Source of the DNA: Peptococcaceae bacterium BRH_c23 | GTDB lineage: Bacteria > Bacillota_B > Desulfitobacteriia > Desulfitobacteriales > Desulfitobacteriaceae | Direction: 5' to 3' | NCBI GenBank assembly: GCA_000961805.1 | Contig: LADV01000280.1 | Coordinates: 1 to 26,270, forward strand | DNA length: 26,270 bases | Part shown: positions 22,424-26,270 of the stretch, one piece after another | How the letters are laid out: each line of letters starts with the position of its first letter | Numbering within the stretch: position 1 is the first letter of the stretch | Notes under the pieces: model-generated | What the model was told of the DNA's origin: nothing | Databases searched by the model: none | What the model saw: only the letters and a program-made list of their open reading frames with translations | Program-made: the position numbers and the translations under genes

Positions 22424-24541
22424 ATGAATTATTTCATGGAACCAACAGGTGTGGCCATCATCGGGGCTAGCGAGGATTTTGCTACAATTAACGGGAAAAT
22501 CTTAAAATACATATTAAAACACAACTATCAAGGGCAGATTTATCCGGTAAATCCCAAGTACCAGGAGATTGCTGGGCAGACTTGTTATTCTTCGGTAGGG
22601 GCTATTCCAGAACGAGTGGATTTAGCATTAATTGCCGTTGCTGCTGCCCGAGTCCCCGCGATCTTAAGAGATTGCGGGGCCAAAGGAATCAAACGGGCGA
22701 TTATCTTTTCATCCGGCTTTGCAGAAACGGGTGCAGAGGGCAAACTAATTCAGGAAGAAATCATTAAAATAGCGAAGAACTGCAATATGCGTCTAATCGG
22801 CCCAAACTGTTTGGGTATGCTCAATGTATCCGTTGGGTTAATCGCCTCATTTAGCGCTTCGATGGAAACAGACAGCATTAAAGCGGGGACTGTGGCTTTA
22901 GTTTCTCAAAGCGGAGCTGTCGGCTTTATGTTATTTAACCTACTGCAAGAAGCCGGAGTTGGCGTCAATTTTGTTGTCACTACTGGGAATGAAGCGGATA
23001 TGACAGCCGGAGAAGGTTTAGAGTATGTTGTGGAAAACCCGAATACCAAAGTGGTGCTTACGTATCTTGAAGGTTTACGGGACGGGGAAACCTTCCGGAA
23101 GACCGCTGAAAGGGCAGCAGAATTAGGTAAGCCAATCATTGCTTTAAAAGTGGGTAACTCTGCCAGTGGACAAAAAGCGGCTTCCACCCATACTGCAGCG
23201 CTAACAGGCTCGGGTGCTGCCTATAAAAGCTATTTTGATAAAATGGGTATCCTTCAGGCCAGTGACAGTGATGAAGTCATTGACTTGGCCCAAGCTTTTG
23301 TTCCAGGAAAACTTCCCCGTGGAACAAGAGTAGGGATTGTCACCATGTCAGGTGGGGTTGGAATCTTACTCGCAGACCGATCCGAGGAACTTGGTTTGCA
23401 GGTGCCGGAATTAAGCGAAGAGTTGCAAGTGGAAGTTCGGAAAGTGATTCCTGCCTTTGGGTGCGCTCAAAATCCGATTGATGTCACGGCCCAATCCTTA
23501 AACCAAGGAGAAGAGTTTAAGCAATGTTTGAAACTGCTTTTGGCCTCTGACGAACTTGACATGCTGATTGTGGCGATAACGATGGCGACGGGCGAAATGG
23601 CCAAGAAGATCGGACGTGACATTGCGGAAGCCGCTTTAGATACGGAGAAGCCATTGGTTGTAAGCTGGAGTGTGGGGCAAGTGGCCAAACCTGGCTTTGA
23701 TGTCTTAACAGAGGCTGGAGTTCCCTTATACCATTCTCCGGCTCGGGCAGCGAAAGCGCTCGGGGCATTATATCGCTATGCCACTTTTAGGCGAGGGTGG
23801 AGTGTGCCAGAAGCCGTTGAAATCAAGGAAGAGCGGAGAGCTAAAGTCCAGGCGACCCTCAGAGAAAGTAGCATAGCATTAAGCGAGCACGCTACCAAGG
23901 GAATCTTAGAGCTCTACGGTTTACCAGTAACCAAGGAATATTTGGCGGAGAGTGCCGATAAGGCCGTGCAAATAGCCGAGGAAATGGGCTACCCCATCGT
24001 GATGAAAATAGACTCCCCAGATATATTGCATAAAACTGAAGCGGGTGGCGTCGCCCTTGATATTCAGTCGGCAGAGCAAGTTAAAGCCAAATTTATAGAG
24101 ATGCTGGAAAAGGGAAAAACTTATAATCCACAAGCCAAGATCAATGGTATCCTAATGCAAGAACAAGTACACCAAGGGGTAGAAATCATTATCGGCCTGC
24201 AAAGGGATCCTGTGTTAGGCTCTCAGATAATGTTTGGTTTAGGAGGTATTTTTGTTGAGGTCCTGAAAGATGTAGTCTTGAAACCTGTGCCCATAAGCAG
24301 AGCAGAAGCTCACAAAATGCTCCAGGACATTAAAGGGGCTGCTCTTTTGAACGGTGTCAGAGGAAGACAGGCAGTCGATCAAGAAACCTTGGTAGAAATA
24401 CTATTAGGTGTGAGTCAGTTAGCCGTTGAAGCAGGAGATACCCTCTTAAGCTTGGATATTAATCCAGTTATGGTTTTGGAACAGGGAAGAGGAGCCAAGA
24501 TTTTAGATGGGGTGTTGGTAGGAACTACACTAGTTGAGTGA
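22424..24541 (+). CDS. Acyl-CoA synthetase, NDP-forming (fused alpha-beta)
   Basis: This enzyme interconverts acyl-CoA, ADP and phosphate with acid, ATP and CoA, through a phosphohistidine. ATG 22424 gives 705 residues with AAAGGAG 9 nt upstream; ATG 22415 abuts that site and is less likely. The CoA-binding domain comes first (VAIIGASEDF, IYPVNPKY), then the succinyl-CoA ligase-like domains (LIGPNCLGMLN, ALVSQSGAVG, STHTAALTGSGAAY with candidate phospho-His256). The C-terminal ATP-grasp domain follows (YPIVMKIDSPDILHKTEAGGV abbreviated to SPDILHKTEAGGV, then QRDPVLGSQIMFGLGGIFVE). Such enzymes in fermenters often make ATP from acyl-CoA or activate carboxylates. Here a propionate-, butyrate- or dicarboxylate-type acid is likely, but the substrate is not readable. 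It is the last intact gene of the cluster. Confidence 0.92.
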   Translation: MNYFMEPTGVAIIGASEDFATINGKILKYILKHNYQGQIYPVNPKYQEIAGQTCYSSVGAIPERVDLALIAVAAARVPAILRDCGAKGIKRAIIFSSGFAETGAEGKLIQEEIIKIAKNCNMRLIGPNCLGMLNVSVGLIASFSASMETDSIKAGTVALVSQSGAVGFMLFNLLQEAGVGVNFVVTTGNEADMTAGEGLEYVVENPNTKVVLTYLEGLRDGETFRKTAERAAELGKPIIALKVGNSASGQKAASTHTAALTGSGAAYKSYFDKMGILQASDSDEVIDLAQAFVPGKLPRGTRVGIVTMSGGVGILLADRSEELGLQVPELSEELQVEVRKVIPAFGCAQNPIDVTAQSLNQGEEFKQCLKLLLASDELDMLIVAITMATGEMAKKIGRDIAEAALDTEKPLVVSWSVGQVAKPGFDVLTEAGVPLYHSPARAAKALGALYRYATFRRGWSVPEAVEIKEERRAKVQATLRESSIALSEHATKGILELYGLPVTKEYLAESADKAVQIAEEMGYPIVMKIDSPDILHKTEAGGVALDIQSAEQVKAKFIEMLEKGKTYNPQAKINGILMQEQVHQGVEIIIGLQRDPVLGSQIMFGLGGIFVEVLKDVVLKPVPISRAEAHKMLQDIKGAALLNGVRGRQAVDQETLVEILLGVSQLAVEAGDTLLSLDINPVMVLEQGRGAKILDGVLVGTTLVE

Positions 24542-24600
24542 TCATAAAGGTTGCAGTGCCGAAGGCAACCATATTACCTGCATCATCCTTAATTTCACCT
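24525..24600 (-). pseudogene. PaaI-type hotdog thioesterase, C-terminal fragment
   Basis: On the minus strand, bases 24600 to 24525 encode GEIKDDAGNMVAFGTATFMI and a few more residues before TAG. This matches the final strands of PaaI-type hotdog thioesterases (GEVxDxxGxLVAxGTxTFxI). The remaining ~110 residues are missing: upstream of about 24600 the sequence becomes the IS4-type transposase. The gene was convergent with the acyl-CoA synthetase, with their 3' ends overlapping by 17 nt. The match is short but the pattern is distinctive. Confidence 0.6.
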
Positions 24601-25483
24601 TGTCTAAGAAAATCAACGAATCCATCGCGGCGGCAAGCGAAAGTAAAGGGGAAGCCAAAGCGATTTATCGTCTGGTCAAAAACAATAAAGTTACAGAAGA
24701 AGTCGTATTGAATGCACACCGAAAAGCGACGATCCAACAAATGAAAGAGAGTGGCGAACAAATCATCTTATCGATTCAAGACACCACGACGCTCAACTAT
24801 TCGTCGCACACGAAAACAGAAGGATTGGGCGACTTTGGCGCTAGTGCAGATTGTAAAGGATTAATTGTGCATTCTGCACTCGCCGTAACAACCCAAGGGA
24901 TCGCGATTGGACTCTTGGATCAGAAAATATGGACGCGGGATCCTGCGGAACGCGGCAAACGTAAAGAGAAACGCCAAAAGCCGATTGAGGAAAAAGAAAG
25001 CTATAAATGGCTGGAAAGTATGGACAAAAGCCAGTTGGGCATCCCGAAAGAGCTCCGCCTGGTTCATGTTGGCGATCGAGAAGCGGATGTCTATGAGTTT
25101 TACGATCATGCTATCTCCAATGATCAGGACTTTCTAGTACGCGTGGTACAAAACAGAAAGACAACGGAAGCCTGCAAGCTGTTTGACAAAGTAAAAAATG
25201 AGCCGTCAGCGGGTGAAATCATCGTTGAAATTCCTAGGGATACTCGGAGGAACGTGCCCAAGAGAACGACTACACTCGAAATTAAATATTGCCGTGTAAA
25301 TGTACTCGAACCTGTCAACACACCCAAAGAATTTCGCAAAAACGCAAGCGTGGCCTTGTCTATCCTGTATGTTCAAGAAATCAATCCTCCAAAAGGAATG
25401 GAACCCATCGAATGGTATTTGGCCACAAGCATGGACATCGCCAACGTGGATGAAGCCATGGAACTGGTGAGATATGGGCTTTA
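24601..25483 (+). pseudogene. IS4-family (Tn5/IS50-like) transposase, truncated at both ends
   Basis: Homology starts near LSKKINESIAAASES (about 24600) and runs through GEAKAIYRLVKNNKVTEE, IQDTTTLNY with the first catalytic Asp (near 24780), TEGLG, LVHVGDREADVYEFY with the second Asp (near 25075), and EWYLATSMDIANVDEAMELVRY near the end (EPIEWYLATSMDIANVDE shown as the core). The ~45 N-terminal residues and the last ~120, with the catalytic Glu and YREK-like region, are absent. The frame opens upstream only by reading through the antisense thioesterase fragment. There is no ribosome site at 24534, so it is not expected to be expressed as a working protein. Confidence 0.82.
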
Positions 25484-26212
25484 AGAGGTTGTTACAAAAT
25501 AACGAAAAATATTAAACTGGCGAACAGACGTACTGCAATTCTGACGTTTTAGTAGCTTCAGAACCCCTCGCGGAATGTGTCTTAGTGAAGAAATTGAGAT
25601 GTTGACAAAGACTTCCCTGAAAATGGGTATATAAACCCCTTGGTTCCACAATGTGGTTTTAGGCAACAATTACCAACAACGATTTTGCTATCTTTATGCT
25701 GTTCGAAGAAGTACTGCCTTACGGTCCAACGCCGCAATCATCAGGTTCAAGAAACCTTTCATCTTCTCTGCTTGACTTAAAAAGGCTTGAAAAGTTCATT
25801 TATCGTAACGTCGCTAATACTCAAAAGTGTGCAAAACCGACTTAGAGCTTCGTGACTTGGTACTTTAGTGCCTGTGATACAGAGAAAATTACGATAGTCC
25901 TGATGCTTGGCTTTTGACAACTCTTTGCACATTTGACGAAATGAGATAAATTCCGGTCGAGTGAAGAAAAGAATATGCATCCGAAACAAAATAACTGCGT
26001 CCCAAGGTTTACGCCCACGTGGATCAGTCCTCATCAAAACCAAGTGTGCTATAATAGAGGGGGAGAATATGTCTATTTGAATCAAGTTTTAAACCTCTTT
26101 CTTGTGTGTTAATTTGGCTTGTCACCTTATTTTACCGCACAATGGGGAGAGGTGTAATTGTTTTTTACCAGAACTGATGTTTGGAACGTTTAGGTTTTAT
26201 GTAACAACCTCT
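25484..26212 (-). mobile_element. Degenerate ~730-bp insertion element with terminal inverted repeats
   Basis: AGAGGTTGTTAC at 25484-25495 is repeated in inverted form at 26201-26212 (12/12), with weaker A-rich similarity further inward. The element interrupts or abuts the truncated IS4 transposase and contains the start of another transposase on the minus strand. No clear target duplication was found in the flanks (CTTTA before, ATGAG after). Between 25497 and 25693 I see nothing coding. The size is far below a full element, so an internal deletion has probably made it a non-autonomous derivative. Confidence 0.75.
25694..26085 (-). pseudogene. Transposase N-terminal fragment with frameshift inside the degenerate element
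   Basis: The minus-strand frame from TTG 26085 gives 102 residues (MIQIDIFSPSIIAHLVLMRT, then DPRGRKPWDAVILFRMHILFF and SFRQMCKEL), the N-terminal domain of a DDE transposase in which DPRGRKPYDP-like motifs recur. GAAAGAGG lies 8 nt before the TTG. It stops at 25777 in a run of five A (25779-25783). Adding one base there continues the protein as LSQAEKMKGFLNLMIAALDRKAVLL before a stop at 25694 (LSQAEKMKGFLNLMIAAL shown as core). The catalytic domain is missing, so it is inactive. The exact IS family is not certain; IS1182- or IS5-like are candidates. Confidence 0.65.
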
Positions 26213-26270
26213 ATGAGACGGGTTAAAATGGCAGATGTGTAATATCAAAATATATAAGCTATTTTGAGGA

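Noticed and set aside
25481..25669. 62-codon minus-strand frame inside the degenerate element
   Set aside because: No ribosome site or similarity was seen, and it runs through the terminal inverted repeat.
26213..26270. Continuation of the IS4 transposase (MRRVKMADV) to the right of the degenerate element
   Set aside because: It resembles the expected RW-x-IE segment over only three or four residues and stops after nine codons; no target duplication links the two sides.

Overview
The window looks like a chromosomal segment of an anaerobic, menaquinone-respiring Firmicute of the Desulfitobacterium/Desulfosporosinus (Peptococcaceae) kind. That is inferred from the moderate-to-low GC content, strong AGGAGG-type ribosome sites, GTG/TTG starts, the gene families present (aldehyde:ferredoxin oxidoreductase relic, ETF with a membrane Hdr-like ETF:quinone oxidoreductase, NDP-forming acyl-CoA synthetase) and the IS families. 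No rRNA, tRNA or CRISPR was seen.

Layout. (1) 1-2270 is a scarred left edge: a sigma-54-dependent activator that has lost its C-terminus, a truncated IS1380-type transposase on the minus strand, and the last ~55 codons of an aldehyde:ferredoxin oxidoreductase, closed by a terminator. (2) 2317-3444 is the control region: an IclR-family regulator with its own candidate promoter, then a gap holding a 15-bp palindrome that is a candidate IclR operator. (3) 3445-8073 encodes a complete branched-chain-amino-acid-type ABC importer (livK-H-M-G-F). (4) 8085-20984 is a tightly packed catabolic block: isocitrate lyase/PEP mutase-family lyase, two-subunit aconitase-family hydratase, ETF alpha and beta, a fumarate-reductase-like flavoprotein, an isochorismatase-fold amidase, a hydantoinase/dihydropyrimidinase-type amidohydrolase, an Old-Yellow-Enzyme-type Fe-S flavoprotein, an unrecognised 283-residue protein, and a membrane Fe-S protein of the ETF:menaquinone oxidoreductase type. 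(5) 21064-24541 holds a frameshifted MmgE/PrpD gene and an acyl-CoA synthetase. (6) 24525-26270 is a scarred right edge: the tail of a convergent PaaI-type thioesterase, a truncated IS4-type transposase, and a degenerate ~730-bp element bounded by inverted repeats.

How the genes may work together (inference). All genes from 2522 to 24541 point the same way with short gaps or overlaps, so they probably form one or two operons under the IclR regulator. The importer brings in a small polar substrate. OYE-type reductase, cyclic amidohydrolase and amidase are the enzymes expected for reducing, opening and de-amidating an N-heterocycle or cyclic imide/ureide. The LeuC/LeuD-type hydratase followed by the KRCGH lyase matches the last two steps of Eubacterium barkeri nicotinate fermentation (2,3-dimethylmaleate to dimethylmalate to pyruvate plus propionate), or maleate/methylaconitate chemistry. 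The soluble flavoprotein, ETF and membrane Fe-S protein form a plausible electron route from a C-C desaturation to menaquinone. The acyl-CoA synthetase could link a released acid to CoA/ATP. The genes diagnostic of the full nicotinate pathway (B12 mutase, methylitaconate isomerase) and of the methylcitrate cycle (citrate synthase) are absent here, so the substrate is not settled and the assembly may be new.
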